Shown: piece by piece, positions 6,684 to 12,617 of the stretch
Numbering within the stretch: the first letter of the stretch is position 1
How the letters are laid out: each line of letters opens with the position of its first letter
DNA from: Chloroflexota bacterium
GTDB taxonomy: Bacteria; Chloroflexota; Anaerolineae; UBA3071
Direction of reading: 5' to 3'
DNA: 16,667 nucleotides
Assembly (NCBI GenBank): GCA_014383605.1
Contig: JACNHM010000263.1
Coordinates: 1-16,667 of the forward strand
The notes under the pieces: model-generated
The model's database searches: none
Told to the model about the DNA's origin: nothing
The model's input: the letters and a program-made list of their open reading frames with translations, nothing else
Position numbers and translations under genes: made by a program

Positions 6684-6695
6684 GAGCATATGCTC
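6684..6695. promoter_or_regulatory. 12-bp palindrome just after vapC
   Basis: GAGCATATGCTC is a perfect palindrome lying 1 nt beyond the vapC stop codon and upstream of the small-ORF ribosome site. It may be a protein-binding site; nothing else supports a function. Confidence 0.3.
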
Positions 6696-6696
6696 T

Positions 6697-7173
6697 TCAG
6701 TGCTCGTTGGGGTTTTCGGCCAGCAATCCTTCGGCCTGGGCAGCAGCGCAGAGTGTGTCGTCCGCTGAGACGAAAGTCAGGGTCGGTAATCTATGGGCGA
6801 GAAAGGTGCGGTTGAGAACCAGAGCTGTGGCCAACTGCACGGCGTCGTAGGCACGCAGCGGTTGGCGTTGAGTCAGAGTCAAGGCAAGCTCAATGGTCTT
6901 ATCCGTAGCAGGCACGACGGTGTACCGCTGACGTAACTCTTTGGAAAATTGAGCTAACGTCTTCTCCTGAAGTCGCTGTGAGATTTCCCCCATTCGTTGA
7001 CGTTTGGCGATGGCCGCGCCGACTTCCACAATTCCAATGCGTGCGATGACGATTTCGTTTGCCCATTCCCCCGCGGTCGTCTGGGCGCTTACAAGCTGAC
7101 TGACCCAGGAACTGCCCTTCTCGAGAATGTAGTACTTGACGATCCCGCTGCTGTCGAAGTAGTAGGGAGCCAT
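6697..7173 (-). CDS. vapC: VapC-type PIN-domain ribonuclease toxin
   Basis: This is the probable toxin of a type II pair, an Mg-dependent RNase that in this family cuts tRNA or rRNA. The 158-residue protein has the PIN acidic set: Asp7 (YYFDSSG), Glu50 (GIVEVGAA), Asp110 (RAYDAVQLATA) and Asp138/139 (FVSADDTLC). Length is normal and no key residue is missing, so it should be active. Its start codon shares one base with the vapB stop (TAATG), a strong sign of coupled translation. It lies between the T-box leader and valS and should be co-transcribed with valS. The RNA target cannot be read from the sequence. Confidence 0.88.
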   Translation of the reverse strand: MAPYYFDSSGIVKYYILEKGSSWVSQLVSAQTTAGEWANEIVIARIGIVEVGAAIAKRQRMGEISQRLQEKTLAQFSKELRQRYTVVPATDKTIELALTLTQRQPLRAYDAVQLATALVLNRTFLAHRLPTLTFVSADDTLCAAAQAEGLLAENPNEH

Positions 7174-7505
7174 TAGCGCTCTCCTCTATCGGCGATGATG
7201 TCCTCAGACAGAGGCCGTTGCCCTTTCCACATTTCGCGAACTTCCTCGATGGTGACGTCGGATGCTGCCTCAATGTATTTGTCTGCCCACGGGCCGATTT
7301 CCACAGGGCCCAGGCCGGCTCTTCGGACGGCTGCCAGAAAACGCTCATGCTCTGAGAGAGTTGCTTTCTCTCGCTTGAGAGTCAAGCCTTGCCAAAGCAG
7401 ATCAATCACCGTTCTATTCAGTGACTGTTCCTCACGCATGGCCTCTTCACTCACTGCTTGATGCAAGGCCTCCGGCATCCGCATCGTCAACTTGACTATT
7501 CCCAT
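7173..7505 (-). CDS. vapB: Ribbon-helix-helix antitoxin partner of VapC
   Basis: The N-terminal 40 residues form an Arc/CopG-like ribbon-helix-helix: the strand VKLTMRMP is followed by helices through LNRTVIDLLWQGL. This fold dimerises and binds operator DNA. The C-terminal half (about 60-110), with EVREMWKGQR, is the likely toxin-binding region. The start at 7505 has GGGAGG about 10 nt upstream. As with other antitoxins it probably represses its own promoter; the palindrome at 7772-7787, over the predicted start of the nearest promoter, is the best operator candidate. It overlaps vapC by one base. Confidence 0.82.
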   Translation of the reverse strand: MGIVKLTMRMPEALHQAVSEEAMREEQSLNRTVIDLLWQGLTLKREKATLSEHERFLAAVRRAGLGPVEIGPWADKYIEAASDVTIEEVREMWKGQRPLSEDIIADRGER

Positions 7506-7563
7506 TTGTCTTTAGCCTCCCTTAGTACAGCGTGGCGTAAATGCGTTCTGGGTTTTGGGCTCA

Positions 7564-7634
7564 CGGCGGACCTTAGTCCGCCGCCTGTGTGGCCTTCTAA
7601 CGGCCCTCCATGGCGCTGGACTAAGGTCCAGCGC
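7564..7634. repeat. Double-hairpin repeat element, copy A
   Basis: Hairpin one: CGGCGGAC (7564-7571), loop CTTA, GTCCGCCG (7576-7583). Hairpin two: GCGCTGGAC (7613-7621), loop TAAG, GTCCAGCGC (7626-7634). Copy B (12509-12556) has the same two stem types in reverse order, and both copies are followed by CGCGAGC. Copy A lies between vapB and its nearest promoter. Confidence 0.8.
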
Positions 7635-7771
7635 GAGCCGACCAAAGCGGAACGAACTTATGCAAGCCTGTACTTAGATTGCTTGATCCGAACGATAGTC
7701 TGTCAGCGTTCGCCCCGGTTGGCTGATGTCTTCAGATAAGTGCTTTCTGCATGATGATTACTCCAGAGCAG

Positions 7772-7787
7772 TGCCACCATGGTGGCA
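7772..7787. promoter_or_regulatory. 16-bp perfect palindrome, candidate antitoxin operator
   Basis: TGCCACCATGGTGGCA reads the same on both strands. It begins 2 nt beyond the -10 box of the minus-strand promoter at 7790-7818 and covers the predicted transcription start (near 7783). A repressor bound here would block initiation, as expected for the autoregulatory site of a ribbon-helix-helix antitoxin. Confidence 0.6.
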
Positions 7788-7789
7788 TT

Positions 7790-7818
7790 ATTCTACCCCA
7801 AAATGACCTTCTTGTCAA
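7790..7818 (-). promoter_or_regulatory. sigma70-type promoter upstream of vapBC (inside the T-box transcript)
   Basis: On the minus strand a perfect -35 TTGACA (7818-7813) and a -10 TAGAAT (7795-7790) are 17 nt apart. The -35 overlaps the last unit of the 7-bp repeat array. The start would be near 7783, leaving a leader of about 275 nt before vapB. It lies beyond the T-box terminator, so it can drive vapBC and valS without valine control. Confidence 0.65.
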
Positions 7819-7857
7819 CCTCCAACCTCTAACCTCCAATCTCCAACCTCCAGCTTC
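7816..7857. repeat. Array of six 7-bp units (CAACCTC type)
   Basis: Plus-strand units are CAACCTC, CAACCTC, TAACCTC, CAATCTC, CAACCTC and CAGCTTC. The array lies directly after the T-box terminator and supplies part of the -35 box of the next promoter. Confidence 0.9.
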
Positions 7858-7865
7858 GGCCACAC

Positions 7866-7901
7866 AAAAAGCCCCTTCCGTCACAAGGACGAAAGGGGCT
7901 T
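7866..7901 (-). terminator. Intrinsic terminator of the T-box leader
   Basis: On the minus strand a 14-bp stem (AAGCCCCTT then TCGTC, paired with GACGG then AAGGGGCTT, one G-U) has a 5-nt loop and runs into five T. It starts just after the conserved T-box sequence, so the antiterminator and terminator are mutually exclusive in the usual way. Confidence 0.9.
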
Positions 7902-7934
7902 CCTTCCGTGGTACCACCCTGCTTGGCGGATGGC

Positions 7935-7955
7935 CAATATCCAATACCCAATATC
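7935..7955. repeat. Three 7-bp units in an apical loop of the T-box RNA
   Basis: CAATATC, CAATACC and CAATATC (plus strand) fill most of the 29-nt loop of a perfect 10-bp stem just before the antiterminator. The stem itself is intact. Confidence 0.85.
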
Positions 7956-8166
7956 CGGGCTGTGCCATCCACCCACTCGGCGCTGTAACGGGCTGACCCG
8001 AACTGGCCTACGGCGAGAAGCTTTCAGCCAGTTGACTCCCCGGCGACTTTCGGCGGCGCTCACATCGGAGGGGGCTCGCACCCGGTGACCCCCATTCTCT
8101 GGCGACGGCGTCCCGCCTACTCCTCCGGTTCACAGTCTGTGAGGTTGTTCAGTTGAAGTTGGCGAG

Positions 8167-8195
8167 ATTATAGCCCAAAACGGCGAGGCTGTCAA
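8167..8195 (-). promoter_or_regulatory. Consensus sigma70 promoter of the T-box leader
   Basis: On the minus strand TTGACA (8195-8190) and TATAAT (8172-8167) both match consensus exactly and are 17 nt apart. Transcription should start near 8160. Such a strong promoter is typical where control lies downstream, at an attenuator. Confidence 0.9.
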
Positions 8196-8268
8196 ATGCG
8201 GGTTTGACCGCTTCTGGCTCTCGCACCTGGCTCTCGTGAACGTTACTGCCGTCCGAGTGGGCTGCTTT

Positions 8269-8297
8269 TTGACATTTGCGCCGATTTCGCTTACAAT
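8269..8297 (+). promoter_or_regulatory. sigma70-type promoter for alaS
   Basis: TTGACA (8269-8274) and TACAAT (8292-8297) are 17 nt apart, with predicted start near 8304. The -35 boxes of this and the divergent T-box promoter are about 75 bp apart. Confidence 0.85.
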
Positions 8298-8370
8298 CGG
8301 GTGATACGAGAAACAAGATGGGTGGTGCAGGAGTGCTGCCCGGTTACACGGGTTGGAAGGCATGAGGTTG

Positions 8371-8438
8371 CGTGAAACGTGACACGTGACACGTGACACG
8401 TGATGCGTGACCTTCAGCCCCTAACCCCCAACCCCTGA
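8371..8438. repeat. Two adjacent 7-bp arrays in the alaS leader
   Basis: Six units of CGTGACA type (8371-8412; three identical) are followed, after 5 nt, by three units CCCCTAA, CCCCCAA and CCCTGA-type (8418-8438). The array is transcribed in the alaS leader but ends about 50 nt before the ribosome binding site. Confidence 0.92.
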
Positions 8439-8500
8439 CCTGTGGCGGCGGAAGTTGCTTTCGATCCCGCCAAGTATGTTCTGCTTCGAGGTGCTACATA

Positions 8501-11257
8501 ATGCTTGAAACGAAAACCCTGACCAGCGCCAGGATCCGGCAGGATTTCCTGGATTTCTTTGCCGGCAAGGGCCATACCATCGTGCCCAGCAGTTCTCTGG
8601 TGCCGGTGGACGATCCCACGTTGCTCTTCACCAACGCGGGCATGAACCAGTTCAAGAACATCTTCCTGGGCCTGGAACGGCGGGAATACACCCGCGCCGC
8701 CGACACGCAGAAATGCATGCGCGTGGCCGGCAAGCACAACGATCTGGAAGACGTGGGCCCTTCGGCTTATCACCATACCCTCTTCGAGATGCTGGGGAAC
8801 TGGTCCTTCGGCGATTACTACAAGAAGGAGGCCATCGCCTGGGCCTGGGAGCTGCTGACCGCGGTCTGGGGGCTGCCCAAGGAGCACCTCTACGCCACCG
8901 TGTTCGAAGATGACAAGGGTGACCTGGGCGTGGATGAGGAAGCGGCCGGGTACTGGCAGACGGAGACCGGCATTGACCCGGAGCACGTCTTGCTCTTCGG
9001 TCGCAAGGACAACTTCTGGGAGATGGGGGACACCGGCCCTTGTGGCCCCTGCAGCGAGATTCACCTCGACCGCGGCCCCGAGTATTGCGACAAGTGCGAC
9101 GATCTCGAGCACGTCTGCCGGGTCAACGGCGATTGCCAGCGCTTCGTCGAACTGTGGAACCTGGTTTTCATCCAGTATGACCGCCATCAGAGCGGCGAGC
9201 TGGACGAACTGCCGGCCAAGCACATAGACACGGGCATGGGCTTCGAGCGCGTCGTGAACGTGCTGCAGGGCGTGAAGACCAACTACGAGACCGACCTGTT
9301 CATGCCCATCATCGAGCGCGCTCAGGAGCTGCTGGGCCATTCCGACGAGCAGCGCGAGGAGCACATCGTCGCCTACAGCGTCATCGCCGATCACGGGCGG
9401 GCCATGACTTTCCTCATCGGCGACGGCGTGTTGCCGGCCAACGAGGGGCGAGGCTACGTGCTGCGGCTGCTGATCCGCCGCGCCGCCCGCTATGGCCGCA
9501 AGATCGGCTTCCAGGAGCCGTTCCTGGCCGAGATCGCCCAGGTGGTCATGGAGGTCATGGGGCCGCATTTCCGGGAGATCGTGGACCGGCGGCCGTTCAT
9601 CCTCAAGACCATCACCGCCGAGGAGGAGCGGTTCCAGCAGACGCTGTCCACGGGCCTGGCACGGCTGGACGAGCTGATGGTGGAGCTGATCGCCAGCGGC
9701 GAGACGACCATCCCCGGCGAGGATGCCTTCCGCCTCTACGACACCTTTGGCTTTCCCCTGGACATCACTCGCGATGTGGCCCGGGAGCATGGCTTCAGCG
9801 TGGACGAGGCCGGCTATCAGGAGGCGCTGAAAGCGCAGCAGGCGCGGGCGCGGGCGGCGGCGCAGTTCGGCCCCATTGAGGCCGAGGATCTGCAGATCTA
9901 TTTCCACGTGCTGGAAGATCTGCGACGGCAGGACGTCGTGGGCGAGGAGGGCGTGGGGCTGGTTTACGACGAGGCGGTGCAGTTTGACACCACCGTGGCG
10001 GCCATCATCCAGGGCGGCAAGCCAGTGGACGTCGCCCGGCCGGGTGAGGCCGTGGAGATCGTCCTGCCCCTCACGCCTTTCTACGTGGAAGCCGGCGGCC
10101 AGGTCAGCGATGCGGGCCTCATCCTGGGCTATGCGGATGGAGGGGAGGAGCCTTTGTGGGAGGTGCGGGTGGATGACACGCACCGGCCGGTGCCGGGGCT
10201 CGTCGTGCACGTCGGCGAGGTAACCGACGGCACCGTGCGGCGGGGGGACGGGGCGGTGGCGGTGGTGGACCACGAGCGGCGACTGGACATCATGCGCAAC
10301 CACACGGCCACGCACATCCTGCATTCGGAGCTGCGCTACATCCTGGGGGAGCACGTGCATCAGGCCGGTTCGCTGGTGGCCCCCGACCATCTGCGCTTCG
10401 ACTTCACCCACTCCAGCATGCTGACCCAGGACGAGCTGGACGCTGTGGAGCAGTCGGTGAACGACGCTATCCTGGCCAATTACCCCGTGGATGCAGAGCA
10501 TACCTCTTACCGAGAGGCGGTGGATGCGGGAGCGATGGCCCTCTTCGGCGAGAAGTACGGCGACCAGGTGCGGGCGGTCAAGGTCGGCTATTCAGACGAA
10601 GAGTTCAGCTACGAGTTGTGCGGCGGCACGCACATTCCCTGGACCAGCGAGATCGGGCTGTTTCACATCCTCTCCGAGAGCAGTGTCGGTGCGGGCATAC
10701 GGCGCATTGAGGCGGTGACCGGACGGGCGGCGCAGCGGCTGGTGCAGGAGCGCTTGTCGCAGCTGGAACGGGCGGCGACTTTCCTGGGCAGCCAGCCTGG
10801 CGAAGTGGACCGCAGGGTGTTGAGTCTGCTGGATGAAGTGCAGAGCCTGCGCAAGGAAGTGGCCCGTCTGCAGCAGGCAGTGGCCAAACGGGATTTCGAA
10901 TTGCTGCTCGACCGCGTGCAGGATGTTCGGGGCGTGCAGGTTCTGGCCGCCCAGGTGGATGTGGCCGACGAGGGCACCATGCGGGAGATGACCGATTGGT
11001 TCCGCGACAAACTCGGATCGGGCGTCATCGTGCTCGGCGCGGCCATTGACCGCCGGCCGCGGCTGGTGGCCGCGGTCACGCCGGACCTGGTGAAGCGGGG
11101 GCTGCACGCTGGCCGGCTGATCCAGGCCGTGGCGCAGGTGGTGGATGGCGGCGGCGGTGGCCGCCCGACCATGGCCCAGGCCGGCGGCCGCGATCTCAGT
11201 CGTTTGTCCGAAGCGCTGGCTCTGGTCAGCGCCTGGGTGGCGGAAAAGCTGAAGTAG
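8501..11257 (+). CDS. alaS: Alanyl-tRNA synthetase
   Basis: Class II synthetase that charges tRNA-Ala and deacylates mischarged Ser- or Gly-tRNA-Ala. The 918-residue protein has the catalytic core with KCMRVAGKHNDLEDVG (71-86) and HHTLFEMLGNWSFGDYYKK (91-109). CGPCSEIH is followed by an insert with four extra cysteines (YCDKCDDLEHVCRVNGDC). The editing domain keeps its zinc set: His601 and His605 (HTATH), Cys707 and His711 (CGGTH). The C-Ala domain ends with the glycine-rich GGGGGRPTMAQAGG. The start has GAGGTG 7 nt upstream. It is transcribed divergently from the T-box-vapBC-valS unit. A HicB-like gene begins 18 nt after its stop. Confidence 0.97.
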   Translation: MLETKTLTSARIRQDFLDFFAGKGHTIVPSSSLVPVDDPTLLFTNAGMNQFKNIFLGLERREYTRAADTQKCMRVAGKHNDLEDVGPSAYHHTLFEMLGNWSFGDYYKKEAIAWAWELLTAVWGLPKEHLYATVFEDDKGDLGVDEEAAGYWQTETGIDPEHVLLFGRKDNFWEMGDTGPCGPCSEIHLDRGPEYCDKCDDLEHVCRVNGDCQRFVELWNLVFIQYDRHQSGELDELPAKHIDTGMGFERVVNVLQGVKTNYETDLFMPIIERAQELLGHSDEQREEHIVAYSVIADHGRAMTFLIGDGVLPANEGRGYVLRLLIRRAARYGRKIGFQEPFLAEIAQVVMEVMGPHFREIVDRRPFILKTITAEEERFQQTLSTGLARLDELMVELIASGETTIPGEDAFRLYDTFGFPLDITRDVAREHGFSVDEAGYQEALKAQQARARAAAQFGPIEAEDLQIYFHVLEDLRRQDVVGEEGVGLVYDEAVQFDTTVAAIIQGGKPVDVARPGEAVEIVLPLTPFYVEAGGQVSDAGLILGYADGGEEPLWEVRVDDTHRPVPGLVVHVGEVTDGTVRRGDGAVAVVDHERRLDIMRNHTATHILHSELRYILGEHVHQAGSLVAPDHLRFDFTHSSMLTQDELDAVEQSVNDAILANYPVDAEHTSYREAVDAGAMALFGEKYGDQVRAVKVGYSDEEFSYELCGGTHIPWTSEIGLFHILSESSVGAGIRRIEAVTGRAAQRLVQERLSQLERAATFLGSQPGEVDRRVLSLLDEVQSLRKEVARLQQAVAKRDFELLLDRVQDVRGVQVLAAQVDVADEGTMREMTDWFRDKLGSGVIVLGAAIDRRPRLVAAVTPDLVKRGLHAGRLIQAVAQVVDGGGGGRPTMAQAGGRDLSRLSEALALVSAWVAEKLK

Positions 11258-11275
11258 TCTTCGGAGGAACAATCT

Positions 11276-11500
11276 GTGGCTACGGATGTGGTGCATAACT
11301 TCACGGTGATCATTGAGCGAGACGAGGATGGCATGTATGTCGTCTCTGTTCCGGCTCTGCCTGGTTGCCACACGGAGGGCCGGACGTTGGAAGAAGCCAA
11401 GGCGATGGCCGTGGATGCGATCCAGGGCTATTGCGAGAGCCTGTTAGCTCATGGAGAGACCATTACGCTTGGAGGAAATAGAGTAGGATGGACGGTATAA
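11276..11500 (+). CDS. HicB-like (UPF0150) solitary antitoxin-type protein
   Basis: The 74-residue protein has the HicB partial RNase-H-like fold: FTVIIERDEDGMYVVSVPALPGCHTEGRTLEEA followed by a helix. In HicAB pairs this fold blocks the HicA mRNA-cutting toxin. No HicA gene is next to it, and there is no added DNA-binding domain, so it may be an orphan. The start is GTG at 11276, 8 nt after GGAGG (11263-11267). It follows alaS by 18 nt with no own promoter seen and overlaps the next gene by 13 nt, so it is probably read from alaS. Confidence 0.8.
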   Translation: MATDVVHNFTVIIERDEDGMYVVSVPALPGCHTEGRTLEEAKAMAVDAIQGYCESLLAHGETITLGGNRVGWTV

Positions 11501-11796
11501 GGACAGTTACGCTTGAGATGCAACTGCCCGAAGATGCCTACTGGGCACTTGAGTCAGCTGGCTTCGATAGGCAAAGTCTGGGAGACAGGATGAGACGTGA
11601 CCTGGCGTTGCGGCTTTACGCTGAGCATGTCCTTTCCTTCGGCAAGGCTGCCAAGGTGGCTGGGACGAGCTACGCTGAATTCTGGGATTTGTTGGTGCGA
11701 CAGGGCATCCCAGTCGTGGAGTACACCCAGGAGGATTATGAGCGGGATCTGGAGGCAATACAGGCACTGGTGGGGGAGAGTGAATTGGATGGGTAG
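11488..11796 (+). CDS. UPF0175 family protein, probable antitoxin
   Basis: The 102-residue protein carries the family core, a helix-turn-helix-like block ALRLYAEHVLSFGKAAKVAG followed by SYAEFWDLLVRQGIPVVEY. Members usually sit directly before a DUF3368 PIN-like toxin gene and are taken to be its antitoxin and regulator. Here the next reading frame is the start of such a toxin, but truncated. It overlaps the HicB-like gene upstream and the toxin remnant downstream. Confidence 0.8.
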   Translation: MDGIRTVTLEMQLPEDAYWALESAGFDRQSLGDRMRRDLALRLYAEHVLSFGKAAKVAGTSYAEFWDLLVRQGIPVVEYTQEDYERDLEAIQALVGESELDG

Positions 11797-11914
11797 AGAG
11801 GTTGTGGTCGCTGACTCCGGTCCACTTATCGGCTTGGCGAGGATCGGCCGATTTGCTTTGTTGAAAACTCTTTTTCGTTACATCATCAGCAATGAGGGAA
11901 ATCTGAGGTGCTGA
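11789..11914 (+). pseudogene. Truncated DUF3368 PIN-like toxin
   Basis: The ATG overlaps the end of the UPF0175 gene (ATGGGTAG). The 41-codon ORF begins REVVVADSGPLIGLARIGR, which is the N-terminus of DUF3368 toxins with the first PIN aspartate. It then stops where a full protein would run to about 150 residues. The later acidic residues are missing, so no RNase activity is expected. The end overlaps the start of brnT, which suggests a deletion that joined two toxin-antitoxin loci. Confidence 0.75.
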
Positions 11915-12198
11915 TTTTCGAACAGTTCATTGGTTTCGACTGGGACGAAGGGAACCGGGGCAAGAACTGGGACAAGCATCGGGTCTCCGATTCGGAATGC
12001 GAACAGGTCTTTTTCAATCAGCCCCTTTTGATCTTCCCTGATGAAGAGCACGCGGAAGAGGAACAGCGCTACTACGTTTTGGGGCGAACAGACCAGGGGC
12101 GGCGTTTGTTTGTGGTCTTCACTCCCCGAAGAGGCAAGATCCGTGTTATTTCCGCGAGGGAGATGACGAAGCGAGAAAGGGCGTTTTATCCATTATGA
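11908..12198 (+). CDS. brnT: BrnT-family (DUF497) toxin
   Basis: The 96-residue protein has the DUF497 layout: FDWDEGNRGKNWDKHRV, EQVFFNQP, a YYVLGRTDQGRRLFVVFT strand pair and a C-terminal ISAREMTKRERAFY. BrnT is a RelE-like ribosome-linked or free-RNA RNase toxin. The start is taken as GTG at 11908, with GAGGG about 8-10 nt upstream; this start overlaps the PIN remnant. The downstream antitoxin start overlaps its stop (ATGA), the usual BrnT-BrnA order of toxin first. Confidence 0.87.
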   Translation: MLIFEQFIGFDWDEGNRGKNWDKHRVSDSECEQVFFNQPLLIFPDEEHAEEEQRYYVLGRTDQGRRLFVVFTPRRGKIRVISAREMTKRERAFYPL

Positions 12199-12473
12199 AG
12201 ACAAAGCAGATTCCTGTATTCACCTCTGAAGAAGAGGAGCGAGAATTCTGGGCGAACCACGACGCTACAGATTTCATTGACTTCTCTCAAGCCCAGCGAG
12301 CGCTTATGCCTAATCTCAGACCCACTCTGAAAAGGGTCTCGATTCGACTCCCAGAGTCTCTTCTTGAATCCATCAGGGTTCTAGCCCACAAGAGAGACGT
12401 GCCATATCAATCTTTGATGAAGATGCTTTTGGCAGAGGGGATCGAGCGGGAGTTGTATGCACAGAGGGAATAG
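12195..12473 (+). CDS. CopG/BrnA-type antitoxin
   Basis: The 92-residue protein has an N-terminal toxin-binding part (IPVFTSEEEEREFWANHD) and a C-terminal ribbon-helix-helix (LKRVSIRLPESLLESIRVLA then VPYQSLMKMLL). It probably neutralises the BrnT toxin encoded just before it and may bind DNA to control the pair. The start overlaps the brnT stop by 4 nt. No promoter is evident close to the pair. Confidence 0.83.
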   Translation: MKTKQIPVFTSEEEEREFWANHDATDFIDFSQAQRALMPNLRPTLKRVSIRLPESLLESIRVLAHKRDVPYQSLMKMLLAEGIERELYAQRE

Positions 12474-12508
12474 TGAGATAGGCGCGGTGGTAGCCCCCGA
12501 CTGGGCAG

Positions 12509-12556
12509 CTGGACTGGCAAGTCCAGACGAAGGCGGCGGACTTGACAGTCCGCCGC
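12509..12556. repeat. Double-hairpin repeat element, copy B
   Basis: Hairpin one: CTGGACT (12509-12515), loop GGCA, AGTCCAG (12520-12526). Hairpin two: GCGGCGGACT (12533-12542), loop TGAC, AGTCCGCCGC (12547-12556). Stem cores match copy A upstream of vapBC. This copy lies 36 nt after the antitoxin stop and may also end that transcript, though no T-run follows. Confidence 0.8.
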
Positions 12557-12617
12557 GAGCTTTTGCGATCTGCCGTGGGCCTGACACGGGCGACCACGGC
12601 TTGCCTTTGTCTTGCTT

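Larger units (their letters stand above)
7506..7865. other. Gene-free region between the T-box terminator and vapB
   Basis: This 360-bp stretch holds, from right to left on the minus strand, a 7-bp repeat array, a promoter, a palindrome and a double-hairpin element. No convincing gene is seen. A 25-codon ORF (7780-7703, -) has no ribosome site. Its end (SANRGER) resembles the VapB C-terminus (ADRGER), which may be chance or the trace of a lost antitoxin copy. Confidence 0.7.
7866..8160 (-). ncRNA. T-box riboswitch leader, probable tRNA-Val specificity
   Basis: The RNA binds a cognate tRNA and lets transcription continue when that tRNA is uncharged. The conserved AGGGTGGTACCACG is at 7920-7907, with terminator behind it. 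Stem I shows AGTA (8121-8118), the AG-bulge element CAGAGA and the terminal loop GGTGCGAGCC. The specifier loop lies between stems GGCGG/CCGCC and CCGG/CCGG, with 3' side GAAAGTCG. The best specifier is GTC (8047-8045), valine. The tRNA-end contact TGGT predicts discriminator base A, which fits tRNA-Val and argues against serine readings (AGT, TCG). A 10-bp stem at 7973-7964/7934-7925 has a heptamer array in its loop. The next same-strand genes are vapB, vapC and, about 1.3 kb on, valS. alaS is divergent and not its target. Confidence 0.9.
8198..8500. other. Divergent regulatory region and alaS leader, no gene
   Basis: Between the two divergent promoters and the alaS start there is no convincing ORF. 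It contains the alaS promoter, about 195 nt of untranslated leader and a two-part 7-bp repeat array. I looked for a second T-box before alaS and found no AGGGTGG-type element there. Confidence 0.7.

Noticed and set aside
7703..7780. 25-codon ORF starting in the palindrome (minus strand)
   Set aside because: No ribosome site, and the start lies only about 3 nt from the predicted transcript start. The resemblance of its end to VapB is short and may be chance.
8043..8050. Serine specifier readings (AGT or TCG) in the T-box loop
   Set aside because: The tRNA-end contact base T predicts discriminator A, unlike the G usual in tRNA-Ser, and the downstream synthetase is valS. Valine GTC fits both, though the register of the loop is not proven.
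7866..8160. T-box as the leader of alaS
   Set aside because: The conserved T-box sequence, terminator and promoter are all on the minus strand, pointing away from alaS, which has its own divergent promoter and no T-box element.
8414..10501. Long minus-strand open frame opposite alaS
   Set aside because: It mirrors the GC-rich coding frame of alaS, has low-complexity His/Gln/Arg-rich composition and no recognisable domain. The same holds for the long opposite-strand frames over valS and mltG.
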